From assembly GCF_004138205.1 (NCBI RefSeq), contig NZ_RXNQ01000031.1, positions 277,487-341,486 on the forward strand: a stretch of 64,000 bases of DNA. Reading direction: 5' to 3'. The notes under the pieces were generated by a model that saw only the letters and a program-made list of their open reading frames with translations, was not told where the DNA came from and did no database searches. This document shows, in pieces, positions 50,207 through 59,588 of the stretch. The position numbers were made by a program, and so were the translations under genes. The first letter of the stretch is position 1. Every line of letters starts with the position of its first letter. Origin of the DNA: Pedobacter sp. SYP-B3415 (GTDB taxonomy: Bacteria > Bacteroidota > Bacteroidia > Sphingobacteriales > Sphingobacteriaceae).

Positions 50207-52588
50207 ATGGCACATACAATAGAAACAGAAACCTGCTACCATTGCGGGCAGGACGTTGCCGGTCATGATTTTCAGAACGATGGCAAGCTGTTTTGCTGCC
50301 AGGGCTGCCAGAGTGTATATGAATTGCTCCAGTCAAACCAGTTATGCAGTTATTACGCTTTCAATACCGCACCGGGTAAGAACCGCCGGTCGGGCGAATC
50401 TGCCGCGTATCTCTCCGATGAAAAAATTGCCGCCCGCCTGCTTGACTACCAGGACGAAAAACAGAGCAAAGTAACGCTCTTTATTCCCGGTATTCACTGC
50501 AGCTCCTGCATCTGGTTGCTGGAGGGTTTGCACCGGCTGGATGCTGGAATCCTGCATGCCAGGACCGATTTCCTGAAACGCGAAATAAAGATCACGTTCA
50601 ATCATCACCGGACGAGCCTGAAGAAAATTATTGACCTCCTGGAATCTGTAGGGTATCCGCCACTGGTAAACCTGCAGGATGTAGTGAAAGAAAATAACCA
50701 GAAAACAGACGATAAACTGATCAGGAAGATCGCTTTTGCGGGCTTCTGCATGGGCAATGTGATGCTCTTCAGTTTTCCGGAATATTTCGGACTGTCTCCG
50801 TTCGAGGGTAATCTGAAAATCATGTTCAGTTACCTTAACCTGGCGCTGAGCTTTGCCGTTGTCTTTTACTGCGGCCGGGACTTCTTCACCTCAGCTCTTG
50901 CGGGGATCAGGCAAAAACAGGTAAACCTGGATACCCCGCTCGCGCTGATCATCCTGACCCTCTTCCTGCGCACGGTATTCGAAATTATAACAGCAACCGG
51001 ACCGGGTTTCGCTGATACACTGACCGGTCTGATTTTCCTGCTGCTGATGGGTCGTTATACGCGGCAGCGAAGTTACAGGCATCTGTCCTTTAACAGGGAC
51101 TACCGTTCTTATTTCCCCCTGGCGGTCACCACCCTTTCGGGCGATGAAGAAAATGTAAAGGCAGTGAGCGACCTGCAAACGGGCGATCGCATCCGCATTC
51201 GCAGTGGTGAGCTGGTTCCGGCAGATGCCGTGCTGCTTACGGGCGAGGCCTTCCTTGATATGAGTTTTGTTACCGGCGAATCAGCTCCGGTTCAGAGAGC
51301 CGCCGGCGCGGTCGTATATGCCGGTTCCCGCCAAACCGCAGGACCTATTGAGCTCGAAATCGTTAAGCCGGTACAGCTCAGTTATTTAATGAGTCTCTGG
51401 AATGATGCACGCCTTCCTTCAGGAAAAATGGCGCGCAGTTTCAACGATCGCATTGCAGCCGCATTCAGTATTGTCGTGGTCGTACTTGCTGCATGCTCGG
51501 GTATCTTCTGGTATGCGGCCGGCGATGCCGGCCGGGCCTGGGCAGCACTTACGGCGGTAATCATAGTCGCTTGTCCATGCGTACTGGCACTCAGTACGCC
51601 TTTTACGCTGTCAGCAGTCCTTGCAGTTTTTGATAAACATGGTTTCTATCTGAAAAGCACCGATACAGCCGAACAGCTTGCGAAGTGCAGCGAGGTCGTC
51701 TTTGATAAAACCGGGACACTGACCACCGGACGTGGTCAAAAGCTGTCATTTTCTCAGCCGCTTACTGCTGCCGAGACCGGATGGATCAGCGCACTGGCAG
51801 CCTGTTCGCTGCACCCGGTTAGCCGTTACCTTCACAGCCACATCCCCGCCGGCAAAAAAACGGAGGTTACAGCGTATAAAGAAGTTCCGGGAATGGGTAT
51901 CAGCGGAACGGTAAACGGTCATGAAGTAGCTATCGGCAATACCGCATGGGTATTTGGCACGGATGCTACGCAGCAATCTGACCAGACGCAAATCCTGATA
52001 GACGGGATATATAAAGGCGGCTTTCGTTTTTCGCCCGATTGGCGGGCAGACATCAGCAGCCTAACGAATGCGCTGAAAAATGGGCGCGGTCTCCACGTAT
52101 TGTCGGGGGATACAAGCCGCGACCAGCAGGAGCTGCAGAAACTTCTTCCTGCAGGAACTGTGATGCGCTTCCAGGCTTCCCCGCATGATAAACAAGATTA
52201 TATTGCTGCGCTTCAGCAACGCGGAAAAAAAGTGATGATGCTCGGTGACGGGCTGAACGATGCCGGGGCCCTCAGACAAAGTGACTTTGGTATCGCGGTA
52301 ACGGAAGATGTAAATTCATTTTCTCCGGGATGCCATGCCATCATCAGGGCAGAGGCGCTTGATCGCCTGCCGCAATTTATCAGACTGGCGGCAGATGCCT
52401 CACGCATCATCAGAATGAGTTTTGTCATTTCTTCGCTGTATAACTGCGTGGGATTATACTTCGCCTTGCAAGGCACCTTATATCCGCTTGTTGCCGCCGT
52501 GCTGATGCCGCTGAGCACACTAACCATTATCATTTTTACCAGCCTGGCTGTCAGGATCTGTGCACGTAAGCTAGGACTTTCCATATGA
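50207..52588 (+). CDS. ccoI: Copper-translocating P-type ATPase for cbb3 assembly (CcoI)
   Basis: 793 residues from ATG 50207. An N-terminal Cys-rich metal domain (CYHCGQDV, CCQGCQ) precedes an HMA-type site (GIHCSSCIW), then eight membrane segments with the transport motif CPC (C456-P-C458), phospho-acceptor D499 in DKTGTLT, SLHPVS and hinge GDGLNDAGAL. CcoI moves copper for the CuB centre of cbb3 oxidase. An ATG at 50036 is within hemN and not used. Stop and ccoS start overlap as ATGA. Confidence 0.95.
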   Translation: MAHTIETETCYHCGQDVAGHDFQNDGKLFCCQGCQSVYELLQSNQLCSYYAFNTAPGKNRRSGESAAYLSDEKIAARLLDYQDEKQSKVTLFIPGIHCSSCIWLLEGLHRLDAGILHARTDFLKREIKITFNHHRTSLKKIIDLLESVGYPPLVNLQDVVKENNQKTDDKLIRKIAFAGFCMGNVMLFSFPEYFGLSPFEGNLKIMFSYLNLALSFAVVFYCGRDFFTSALAGIRQKQVNLDTPLALIILTLFLRTVFEIITATGPGFADTLTGLIFLLLMGRYTRQRSYRHLSFNRDYRSYFPLAVTTLSGDEENVKAVSDLQTGDRIRIRSGELVPADAVLLTGEAFLDMSFVTGESAPVQRAAGAVVYAGSRQTAGPIELEIVKPVQLSYLMSLWNDARLPSGKMARSFNDRIAAAFSIVVVVLAACSGIFWYAAGDAGRAWAALTAVIIVACPCVLALSTPFTLSAVLAVFDKHGFYLKSTDTAEQLAKCSEVVFDKTGTLTTGRGQKLSFSQPLTAAETGWISALAACSLHPVSRYLHSHIPAGKKTEVTAYKEVPGMGISGTVNGHEVAIGNTAWVFGTDATQQSDQTQILIDGIYKGGFRFSPDWRADISSLTNALKNGRGLHVLSGDTSRDQQELQKLLPAGTVMRFQASPHDKQDYIAALQQRGKKVMMLGDGLNDAGALRQSDFGIAVTEDVNSFSPGCHAIIRAEALDRLPQFIRLAADASRIIRMSFVISSLYNCVGLYFALQGTLYPLVAAVLMPLSTLTIIIFTSLAVRICARKLGLSI

Positions 52589-52752
52589 ACATTTTATACT
52601 TCCTGGTCGGCTGCAGCCTGTTGATGGCGGTCATTTTTCTACTGGCCTTTTTCTGGGCCAGCAAGACAGGGCAGCATGAAGATACCTGTACACCGGCCAT
52701 CCGCATCCTGCTTGATGACGACCTGAAAAAAACTGACGAAGATCAGGTTTGA
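52585..52752 (+). CDS. ccoS: cbb3 oxidase assembly protein CcoS
   Basis: 55 residues with a single N-terminal membrane helix (about 3-24, FLVGCSLLMAVIFLLAFFWA) and an acidic tail (ILLDDDLKKTDEDQV). Size, topology and position between ccoI and ccoN match CcoS, which is needed to put heme and copper into the oxidase. The start overlaps ccoI by 4 bases. Confidence 0.9.
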   Translation: MNILYFLVGCSLLMAVIFLLAFFWASKTGQHEDTCTPAIRILLDDDLKKTDEDQV

Positions 52753-52824
52753 GTATAACTACCGTCAGCCGCTGCGCCGCACCTTCGGGATAGATTTGCA
52801 GGGTAAGCCAACAAATATTTTTAT

Positions 52825-54963
52825 ATGCAACTCGAAAAATTTAAATACGACAACCGGATCGTCAGAAACTTCGGTATTGCTACACTGGTCTGGGGCATTA
52901 TTGGAATGACCGTCGGACTCCTGGCAGCGATGCAGCTGTTCAAACCCGCCCTCAACATGGGCAGTCAATACACAACTTTTGGACGCATCCGGCCGCTGCA
53001 CACCAATGCGGTAATCTTTGCTTTTGTAGGAAACGCCATATTTATGGGTGTTTATTATTCGCTTCAGCGGCTGCTGAAAGCCCGGATGTTCAGTGACGTG
53101 CTGAGCAAAATACATTTCTGGGGCTGGCAGCTTATCATCCTCTCAGCGGTTGCTACGCTTCCCCTTGGCTTTACAACCTCTCATGAATATGCAGAGCTCG
53201 AGTGGCCCATTGATATTGCTATTACCGTAATCTGGGTTGTATTCGGTATCAACATGTTTGGTACCATCATCAAAAGGCGCGAAACGCATTTGTATGTAGC
53301 AATCTGGTTTTACATTGCCACATTCGTAACGATTGCGGTGCTTCATATTGTGAACTCTTTTGAGCTTCCCGTCTCCTTTCTTAAAAGTTATTATGCTTAT
53401 GCCGGCGTTCAGGATGCCCTGGTACAATGGTGGTACGGGCATAACGCTGTGGCATTTTTCCTGACCACACCGTACCTCGGCATGATGTACTACTTCCTGC
53501 CAAAAATGGCCAACCGGCCGGTATATTCTTATAAGCTCAGTATCCTGCATTTCTGGTCGCTCATCTTTATCTACATCTGGGCCGGCCCCCACCATTTGCT
53601 CTATACATCACTGCCGGGCTGGGCGCAGTCGCTCGGTGTCGTTTTCTCTATTATGCTCATCGCGCCGAGCTGGGGTGGTATGATAAACGGTCTGCTCACG
53701 CTGCGCGGCGCCTGGGACAAAGTGCGGGATGACGTTACGCTCAAATTTATGGTAGTGGCGCTGACCAGTTATGGTATGGCCACTTTTGAAGGGCCAATGC
53801 TCTCCATCAAACAGATCAACGGGATTGCGCATTTTACCGACTGGATCGTTGCGCATGTGCACGTGGGTGCGCTGGGCTGGAACGGCTTCCTGACATTCGG
53901 TGTACTGTACTGGCTGATCCCGAGAATCTATAAGACCAAACTTTACTCATCCAGGATGGCTTCATTTCACTTCTGGATCGGGACGGCAGGCATCTTGCTT
54001 TACGCCATTCCAATGTACTGGGCCGGATTTACACAGGGCCTGATGTGGAAGGAATTTACCGCTGAGGGCTTGCTTAAATATCCCAATTTCCTGGCTACCA
54101 CGCTTCAGATTATCCCCATGCATATTTTCAGGGCTGTTGGCGGCGCCTGTTACCTGGCGGGCGTGATTGTAATGACCTACAACCTGGCAAAAACGATGCG
54201 TCAGGGTAAACTGGTAGCGAATGAGGAAGCAGAGGCCATAAGCATTGACAAGAGCTTCGCCACCAGCCGCGCCGGCGAAAGCTGGCACCGCATTCTGGAG
54301 CGCAAACCGATGAAATTTATGGTGCTGGCACTCATTGCCATTCTGATCGGCGGCATGGTAGAAATGATGCCTACATTCACGATACAAGCCAATGTACCAA
54401 CTATTTCAGCCGTAAAACCTTACTCTGCACTCGAGCTGCAGGGGCGGGACATTTACATCCGCGAAGGCTGTGTGAATTGCCACACCCAAACAGTAAGGCC
54501 TTTCCGGTCTGAAACTGAACGTTACGGGGAGTACAGCAAAGCCGGCGAATACGTTTACGACCATCCGTTCCTGTGGGGCAGCAAGCGGACCGGTCCGGAC
54601 CTGCATCGTGTTGGCGGCAAGTATTCAAACGCCTGGCACTACAACCACATGTTCGATCCGGCATCTATGTCGCCGGGAAGCATTATGCCCCCGTACTCAT
54701 GGTTAATTACACAGAAGCTGGACACCACCACGACTGCAGCGAAGATTAAAGCCATGCGCAGCCTTGGGGTTCCCTACCCTGCGGATTTTCCGGGAGCTGC
54801 AAACCATGACCTCGCGAAACAGGCGGCCGGCATTGCCGCCGACTTAAAACAGAACAACATCAAAGTCGCTCCCGACCGCGAGATCATCGCCATCATTGCC
54901 TACCTGCAGCGTCTGGGCACCGACATCAAACTTAACCAGGATTCTATTCCATCAAACCAGTAA
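52825..54963 (+). CDS. ccoNO: Cytochrome cbb3 oxidase, fused subunits I and II (CcoN-CcoO)
   Basis: 712 residues. The CcoN part (about 1-480) has twelve membrane segments and the heme/CuB histidines (for example WYGHNAVAFF, GPHHLLYT, VAHVHVGALGWNG). After a membrane segment near 495-515, the CcoO part has one c-type heme site, CVNCHTQTVRPF near residue 549. The N-O fusion is typical of Bacteroidota. The enzyme is the proton-pumping terminal oxidase with high oxygen affinity. A 72-base gap precedes it, the largest in the operon. Confidence 0.97.
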   Translation: MQLEKFKYDNRIVRNFGIATLVWGIIGMTVGLLAAMQLFKPALNMGSQYTTFGRIRPLHTNAVIFAFVGNAIFMGVYYSLQRLLKARMFSDVLSKIHFWGWQLIILSAVATLPLGFTTSHEYAELEWPIDIAITVIWVVFGINMFGTIIKRRETHLYVAIWFYIATFVTIAVLHIVNSFELPVSFLKSYYAYAGVQDALVQWWYGHNAVAFFLTTPYLGMMYYFLPKMANRPVYSYKLSILHFWSLIFIYIWAGPHHLLYTSLPGWAQSLGVVFSIMLIAPSWGGMINGLLTLRGAWDKVRDDVTLKFMVVALTSYGMATFEGPMLSIKQINGIAHFTDWIVAHVHVGALGWNGFLTFGVLYWLIPRIYKTKLYSSRMASFHFWIGTAGILLYAIPMYWAGFTQGLMWKEFTAEGLLKYPNFLATTLQIIPMHIFRAVGGACYLAGVIVMTYNLAKTMRQGKLVANEEAEAISIDKSFATSRAGESWHRILERKPMKFMVLALIAILIGGMVEMMPTFTIQANVPTISAVKPYSALELQGRDIYIREGCVNCHTQTVRPFRSETERYGEYSKAGEYVYDHPFLWGSKRTGPDLHRVGGKYSNAWHYNHMFDPASMSPGSIMPPYSWLITQKLDTTTTAAKIKAMRSLGVPYPADFPGAANHDLAKQAAGIAADLKQNNIKVAPDREIIAIIAYLQRLGTDIKLNQDSIPSNQ

Positions 54964-54966
54964 GCC

Positions 54967-55140
54967 ATGTTTAAACAGATCAAAAACCTGGACGGAGACG
55001 AAAATTACATGATATTTTCTCTCCTTGTATTCGTAGCCTTCTTTGTACTGGTAGCCATCTACCTGATCAAAACATCAAAAGAGAGAACCGAGCAAATGAG
55101 ACAATTACCGCTTAACGAAACCGATGACGAACATGCATAA
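54967..55140 (+). CDS. ccoQ: cbb3 oxidase subunit CcoQ-like
   Basis: 57 residues with one membrane helix (about 17-36, IFSLLVFVAFFVLVAIYLI) flanked by charged ends. Its position 3 bases after ccoNO and its size match CcoQ, a stabilising subunit. It overlaps ccoP by 17 bases. Confidence 0.88.
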   Translation: MFKQIKNLDGDENYMIFSLLVFVAFFVLVAIYLIKTSKERTEQMRQLPLNETDDEHA

Positions 55141-56026
55141 CCTGGTCCTTTTACTTGCACCTGCAGCAACGGAGGCAGTACCCCTGAAAGCCGCAGCTGA
55201 GCCCAGTCTGCTTGGCTTAACCCATACTGAAACGATTGTCCTGATCCTGGTTATTTTTTCTGTCGTGCTGCTGGCTGCAGCGATTGTTCTTGCGCGCGCT
55301 TTCGAAGCGCTGGCGCGCGAACAGGTGTCGCCCCGGCCCTACACGGCATTCGACAAGGAGGCAGCCCTGCCCTACCTCGACTGGAAGAAACAGCGGAGGC
55401 AGAAACGTGGCTGGCTGGAAAAAATCCTTGAGCTTAAGCCCGTATCGGGCGAAAAAGATTACATGCTTGAGCATGCTTACGACGAGATTTATGAGCTTGA
55501 CAACCCGGTTCCGAAATGGTTCAATGTACTATTTTATGGAACGATTGTCATCGGCGTCATCTATATGTTTTACAACCACCTCGGCCCCGGCCTCAGGCAG
55601 GATGATGAATACCGGGTTGAAATGGCAGAAGCTGCAAAAGCTAAAGAATTGTACCTGGCAACGGCCGCAAACGCAATCGATGAAAATTCTGTAAAACAGG
55701 ATCCAAACCCGACAACGATCACATCTGGACGTAACATTTTCGCCGAAAACTGTGCGGTTTGCCATGGCGACAAAGGCCAGGGGCTGATTGGACCAAACCT
55801 GACAGATGAATACTGGCTCCATGGCGGAGACATTAACCATGTCTTCAAAACCATCAAGTACGGTGTACCTGAAAAGGGCATGGTAAGCTGGGAGAAAACG
55901 CTGAGTCCGAAACAGATTGCCGAGGTCTCCAATTACATTTTAAGCCTCAGCGGCACGAATCCGCCGGGGGCGAAAGAACCTCAGGGAGAAAAGTTTGCCG
56001 CCATACCGGCCGCGCCGGCACCGTAA
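55124..56026 (+). CDS. ccoP: cbb3 oxidase cytochrome c subunit III (CcoP)
   Basis: 300 residues. Two membrane helices (about 35-57 and 130-150) precede one c-type heme domain with CAVCHGDKGQGLIGPNLT near residue 210 and the axial Met in KGMVSW near 252. Many proteobacterial CcoP have two hemes; a single heme is usual in Bacteroidota. ATG 55133 is an alternative start. It passes electrons from donor cytochromes to CcoO. Confidence 0.95.
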   Translation: MTNMHNLVLLLAPAATEAVPLKAAAEPSLLGLTHTETIVLILVIFSVVLLAAAIVLARAFEALAREQVSPRPYTAFDKEAALPYLDWKKQRRQKRGWLEKILELKPVSGEKDYMLEHAYDEIYELDNPVPKWFNVLFYGTIVIGVIYMFYNHLGPGLRQDDEYRVEMAEAAKAKELYLATAANAIDENSVKQDPNPTTITSGRNIFAENCAVCHGDKGQGLIGPNLTDEYWLHGGDINHVFKTIKYGVPEKGMVSWEKTLSPKQIAEVSNYILSLSGTNPPGAKEPQGEKFAAIPAAPAP

Positions 56027-56041
56027 TCAGACAATAGCACC

Positions 56042-57391
56042 ATGCAGATCTTAAGCAGACAGTTTATATACCCCAAACGCGCCTCAGGACCTCTATTTCG
56101 CCGCCGCGGTATTGTTGCCGCTTTCCTGCTTGGTTTGCTCGCAGTCTCTCCATTCTTACGTTTCAAAGGCGAACAGCTCGTGTTGCTTAATGTTCTGGAG
56201 CGTAAGTTTGTCTTCTTCGGGTTGATCTTTACCCCGCAGGATTTCTATCTCGCCGCTTTTGCCATGCTTCTGTTTATCCTCTTTGTGGTGCTCTTTACGC
56301 TGCGATTTGGAAGATTGTGGTGCGGATGGGCCTGTCCGCAAACGATTTTTATGGAGATGGTCTTCCGCCGTATCGAATACTGGATTGAAGGGGACGCCGC
56401 TGCGCAAAAAAAACTGGACAGCCAGTCCTGGAATCGTGTCAAGTTCAGCAAAAAGGCAGCAAAACATGTGTTGTTTTTCGCCGTGTCCTTTTTGATTGCC
56501 AACATTTTTCTTGCCTACGTGATTGGCAGTGATCAACTGTTAAAAATTTTGAGCGAACCCATGCATGTGCACATTAGCGGTTTTGCTGCTGTAGTGCTGT
56601 TTACATCGGTATTTTACTTCGTTTTTTCGTACCTGCGTGAAACCGTCTGCACAGTTATCTGTCCATATGGCCGCCTTCAAAATGTATTGCTTGATAAAGA
56701 CAGTCTCGTGGTAGCCTATAATTCAGCACGCGGAGAACCACGCGCCAAACACCAGAAGAGCCTGCCCGATATGCCCGCGGGAGACTGCGTGGATTGTTCC
56801 CTGTGCGTGCAGGTCTGCCCTACCGGTATTGACATACGCAAAGGCACCCAGCTTGAGTGTATCAACTGCACAGCCTGTATCGATGTATGCAACACGGTCA
56901 TGCTTAAGACAAAGAAGGCTCCTGACCTGATCGGCTTTTATAACGCCCGGTTTCTGGAAACAGGAAAAGCAAAACCGCAGCTGCTTAAACAGTATGGTTA
57001 TGCCACTGTGGTTGTTGCAGGACTCATATTATTCGGTTCAATGCTTTACCAGCGGCAACCTGTTGATGCGACTATTCTCCGCGCCAGCGGAACGCTGTAT
57101 CAGGTTCGGCCAGACGGAAGTGTGTCCAACCTGTACACGGCCACGCTGATTAACAAAACGAACCGGAAAATACCGATCAGGCTCTTGGTCGCAGCCGGAT
57201 ACCGCATACAGTACATTCAAAAAAAGGAACTGCTGATAGACAAAGAAGCCACGACCAATTTTTCGTTCTTCCTTATCCGTGATAAAAAATGGGCATCTAC
57301 TTCATATAAGACTGATGTCAGTTTCAGTATACACACTAATGGCAGGCTGGTCGGGACAGCCAGCACCAAGTTTTTTTCACCAATAGAATAA
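56042..57391 (+). CDS. ccoG: CcoG (RdxA/FixG-like) iron-sulfur membrane protein
   Basis: 449 residues with about five membrane helices and two 4Fe-4S ferredoxin motifs (CVDCSLCVQVC and CINCTACIDVC, about 255-285). An Ig-like C-terminal domain (about 345-449) closes the protein, as in FixG/RdxA. It is thought to reduce copper or act in copper delivery for cbb3 assembly. It starts 15 bases after ccoP. Confidence 0.95.
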   Translation: MQILSRQFIYPKRASGPLFRRRGIVAAFLLGLLAVSPFLRFKGEQLVLLNVLERKFVFFGLIFTPQDFYLAAFAMLLFILFVVLFTLRFGRLWCGWACPQTIFMEMVFRRIEYWIEGDAAAQKKLDSQSWNRVKFSKKAAKHVLFFAVSFLIANIFLAYVIGSDQLLKILSEPMHVHISGFAAVVLFTSVFYFVFSYLRETVCTVICPYGRLQNVLLDKDSLVVAYNSARGEPRAKHQKSLPDMPAGDCVDCSLCVQVCPTGIDIRKGTQLECINCTACIDVCNTVMLKTKKAPDLIGFYNARFLETGKAKPQLLKQYGYATVVVAGLILFGSMLYQRQPVDATILRASGTLYQVRPDGSVSNLYTATLINKTNRKIPIRLLVAAGYRIQYIQKKELLIDKEATTNFSFFLIRDKKWASTSYKTDVSFSIHTNGRLVGTASTKFFSPIE

Positions 57392-57396
57392 GATAT

Positions 57397-57822
57397 ATGA
57401 ACTGGGGATACAAATTAGTAACTGCAGGAGCGCTGTTCATCACGTTTATCCTGCTTATGTCCTTTTACATGCTAGGAAAACGCAATGGCGATACCCTGGT
57501 AGATGACGACTATTACGAAGCGGGAATCAACTTTGACCGGAAACTGGAGGCCCGGAACAAGGTGATGCATGAACAAATGCAGCCGTCAATCAGAATTGAA
57601 AAGAGTCTGCTGCTGATCCGACTGAAAACTGCAGCAAGGTACGAACTGAAGCTGCTCAGGCCATCAGACAAGAGACAGGACAAAGTGTTTACCGATAGCA
57701 CAACCAGCGGAAACCTGATCGTTGTACCACGAAACAACCTGCGATCCGGACTCTGGGATCTGGAGCTAAACTGGAACTCAGACGGAGCTTCTTATTCGTT
57801 TTCAAAAAAACTCAGGTTGTAA
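57397..57822 (+). CDS. ccoH: FixH-like cbb3 assembly protein (CcoH)
   Basis: 141 residues: one N-terminal membrane helix (about 5-27) and a periplasmic FixH domain (DDYYEAGINFDRKLEARNK, then beta-rich segments). It starts 5 bases after ccoG and overlaps safE by one base. CcoH is needed for stable assembly of cbb3 oxidase. Confidence 0.9.
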   Translation: MNWGYKLVTAGALFITFILLMSFYMLGKRNGDTLVDDDYYEAGINFDRKLEARNKVMHEQMQPSIRIEKSLLLIRLKTAARYELKLLRPSDKRQDKVFTDSTTSGNLIVVPRNNLRSGLWDLELNWNSDGASYSFSKKLRL

Positions 57823-58505
57823 TGGACCGGCTGGTTATTCCCTTGCTGCTAGGTTTTGCAACAAGCCTCCATTGCGTGGCGATGTGCGGACCGCTGATGC
57901 TGGCATTTTATCGTGAAAACCGTTGGCTTTTCGGTTTGAAATACCAGGCCGGGCGCATCAGCGTGTATACGCTGCTGGGCATGGCAGCAGGTTTTTTCGG
58001 GAGCGGTTTTGCCGTTTTCACGGCACAAAAAAACGTCGCCATGGTCATCGGCTGCTTGCTGCTGTTCTTCGGAACCTTCAACCTGGCCGGTTTGCGCTTC
58101 GGGAAAATACAGCGGCTTCAGGCTGTGGCCGGCTCAGGGCTTTTTAAACTGCTGGCACCTTATCAGGACAGTCCGGGGGGGCCTTTTCTGCTCGGTATGC
58201 TGAACGGCCTTATCCCCTGCGGCATGGTGTATGCTGCACTGGCCGCAGCGATAAACACCGGTCACCCTGAATCGGGCGGGCAGTTCATGTTATTCTTTGG
58301 CCTGGGCACACTGCCGCTCACCCTTGCAGCGATGCGTGCCGGAACTCTGCTCAGGCAAAAGCTTAAGCTGAATATGCCCAAACTGCTTCCCGCCCTTACG
58401 CTTCTTCTCGGACTGCTGATGTTGTTACGGGCGGCAGATCTGGGGATTCCTTTTTTATCGCCCGCGCACAGCTCACACCCAACCCACGTTTCCAGCTGCC
58501 GATAA
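57822..58505 (+). CDS. SafE/TauE-type sulfite exporter family membrane protein
   Basis: 227 residues with six predicted helices and the motif TSLHCVAMCGPLML, a Cys/Met site recalling copper-binding DsbD-like proteins of cbb3 clusters. It is annotated in databases as a sulfite exporter TauE/SafE-family protein, but the position at the end of the cbb3 operon suggests a copper role. It ends the operon. Confidence 0.85.
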   Translation: MDRLVIPLLLGFATSLHCVAMCGPLMLAFYRENRWLFGLKYQAGRISVYTLLGMAAGFFGSGFAVFTAQKNVAMVIGCLLLFFGTFNLAGLRFGKIQRLQAVAGSGLFKLLAPYQDSPGGPFLLGMLNGLIPCGMVYAALAAAINTGHPESGGQFMLFFGLGTLPLTLAAMRAGTLLRQKLKLNMPKLLPALTLLLGLLMLLRAADLGIPFLSPAHSSHPTHVSSCR

Positions 58506-58662
58506 AAAAATTAGACAAATAATTAAATTAATTCTTTTATTAGAAAAAATAGTTGTATATTTAACTAATTCTTAAAAAGGCACTGCCTGCTCACCAATTT
58601 GGTATTCCAAGCTTCTGGTCCGGTTGTTTCTGACGCTCTCAAGCTCATTTTAACCGACCATT

Positions 58663-59046
58663 ATGACAAAGCTCCCTTTTTGCATATTTTATCAGGTGTT
58701 TCTGAATGACACTGCGGTAAGCCGCATTTCTTCAAACGACTTCAAACAATCCGTGGCTTTCAGCAATAAAATTTCCGTGCCGGGGCCGCACAAAGATGCC
58801 TTAGGCCGGTGTACAGCCTACAGCTTGCCGCCTGCAGCTAACATGTATTATGGTTACCCTACCCAGGTAGAGGCGATGGAGATGGCTAAGGCCGGAGCAC
58901 TGCGTCACATAGACAAGTTAACGGCCATCGCAGAATCGGGCATCAATGCGTTGAAGGCATACAGAATGGAGCACTATACAGATCTGAACGTTACCCTGGT
59001 CGACGCAAATATCAGGCGCCTTGAAAAACAACTAAACATAAAATAA
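58663..59046 (+). CDS. Hypothetical protein with helical C terminus
   Basis: 127 residues with no clear family. The N-terminal 60 residues are mixed; the C terminus (about 75-127, QVEAMEMAKAGALRHIDKL) is amphipathic helix. No signal peptide or membrane segment. It follows an AT-rich leader (58505-58662). The 45-residue gene at 59053 follows 6 bases later, so they are probably co-transcribed. Confidence 0.6.
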   Translation: MTKLPFCIFYQVFLNDTAVSRISSNDFKQSVAFSNKISVPGPHKDALGRCTAYSLPPAANMYYGYPTQVEAMEMAKAGALRHIDKLTAIAESGINALKAYRMEHYTDLNVTLVDANIRRLEKQLNIK

Positions 59047-59052
59047 CCGCAT

Positions 59053-59190
59053 ATGAACAGAGACAAAAAAAAGACGGCAAAATCTAAAACGGAAAAGACT
59101 CCGTCAGATTATCAATCGGGTAAGTCTGCAGAAGCGACTGCTCCACTGCAAACAAAAAAGAATAGGGCAAATGGCAAATCAAAATCCTGA
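59053..59190 (+). CDS. 45-residue lysine-rich disordered protein
   Basis: Starts at ATG 59053. The composition is about one third Lys/Arg with Ser, Thr and Ala and no hydrophobic residues beyond one Tyr and one Leu (MNRDKKKTAKSKTEKT). Such small polycations can bind nucleic acid, but this is inference. It overlaps the next gene (59171) by 20 bases. Confidence 0.55.
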   Translation: MNRDKKKTAKSKTEKTPSDYQSGKSAEATAPLQTKKNRANGKSKS

Positions 59191-59491
59191 TCATCAAGCC
59201 CGGATCTACGCATATGAGCTGAGCAGCACCGCCAGTGAATTCGGAATCAAACGCACCGATTGGGACTTCGGACTTGTACTTACAGACGAGAAGGTGAGGC
59301 TTGAAAAAGATTACTACCCCGTTGTTTCACTCCCGATCTCGCCCGGTACAGCCGATGTGATTCTTAAAGCTGCCAGGGCGGTGTTGAAATCTGCAGACAT
59401 TGAGGTACCTGTTTTTAAGCTGCCCGCAGGCAGCCATTTAAAAGCGGTATGCTATCTTGTCGCCTTCAACCGCGCTATGCAAAAGCATTAG
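59171..59491 (+). CDS. Small conserved hypothetical protein
   Basis: 106 residues, mixed alpha/beta (IYAYELSSTASEFGIKRTDWDFGLVL, VISL-type strands and a C-terminal helix). No signal peptide or catalytic motif recognised. It overlaps the lysine-rich gene by 20 bases and is convergent with ackA. Confidence 0.65.
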   Translation: MANQNPDHQARIYAYELSSTASEFGIKRTDWDFGLVLTDEKVRLEKDYYPVVSLPISPGTADVILKAARAVLKSADIEVPVFKLPAGSHLKAVCYLVAFNRAMQKH

Positions 59492-59588
59492 CGCCGCTGT
59501 CTAAACTGTCAGGTCGGAAAGGTATCAGAAGACAAGGCCGAGGCAACCTGGCGAAGACAAAAACAGAACAGTGTGAACATCAGTTTCC

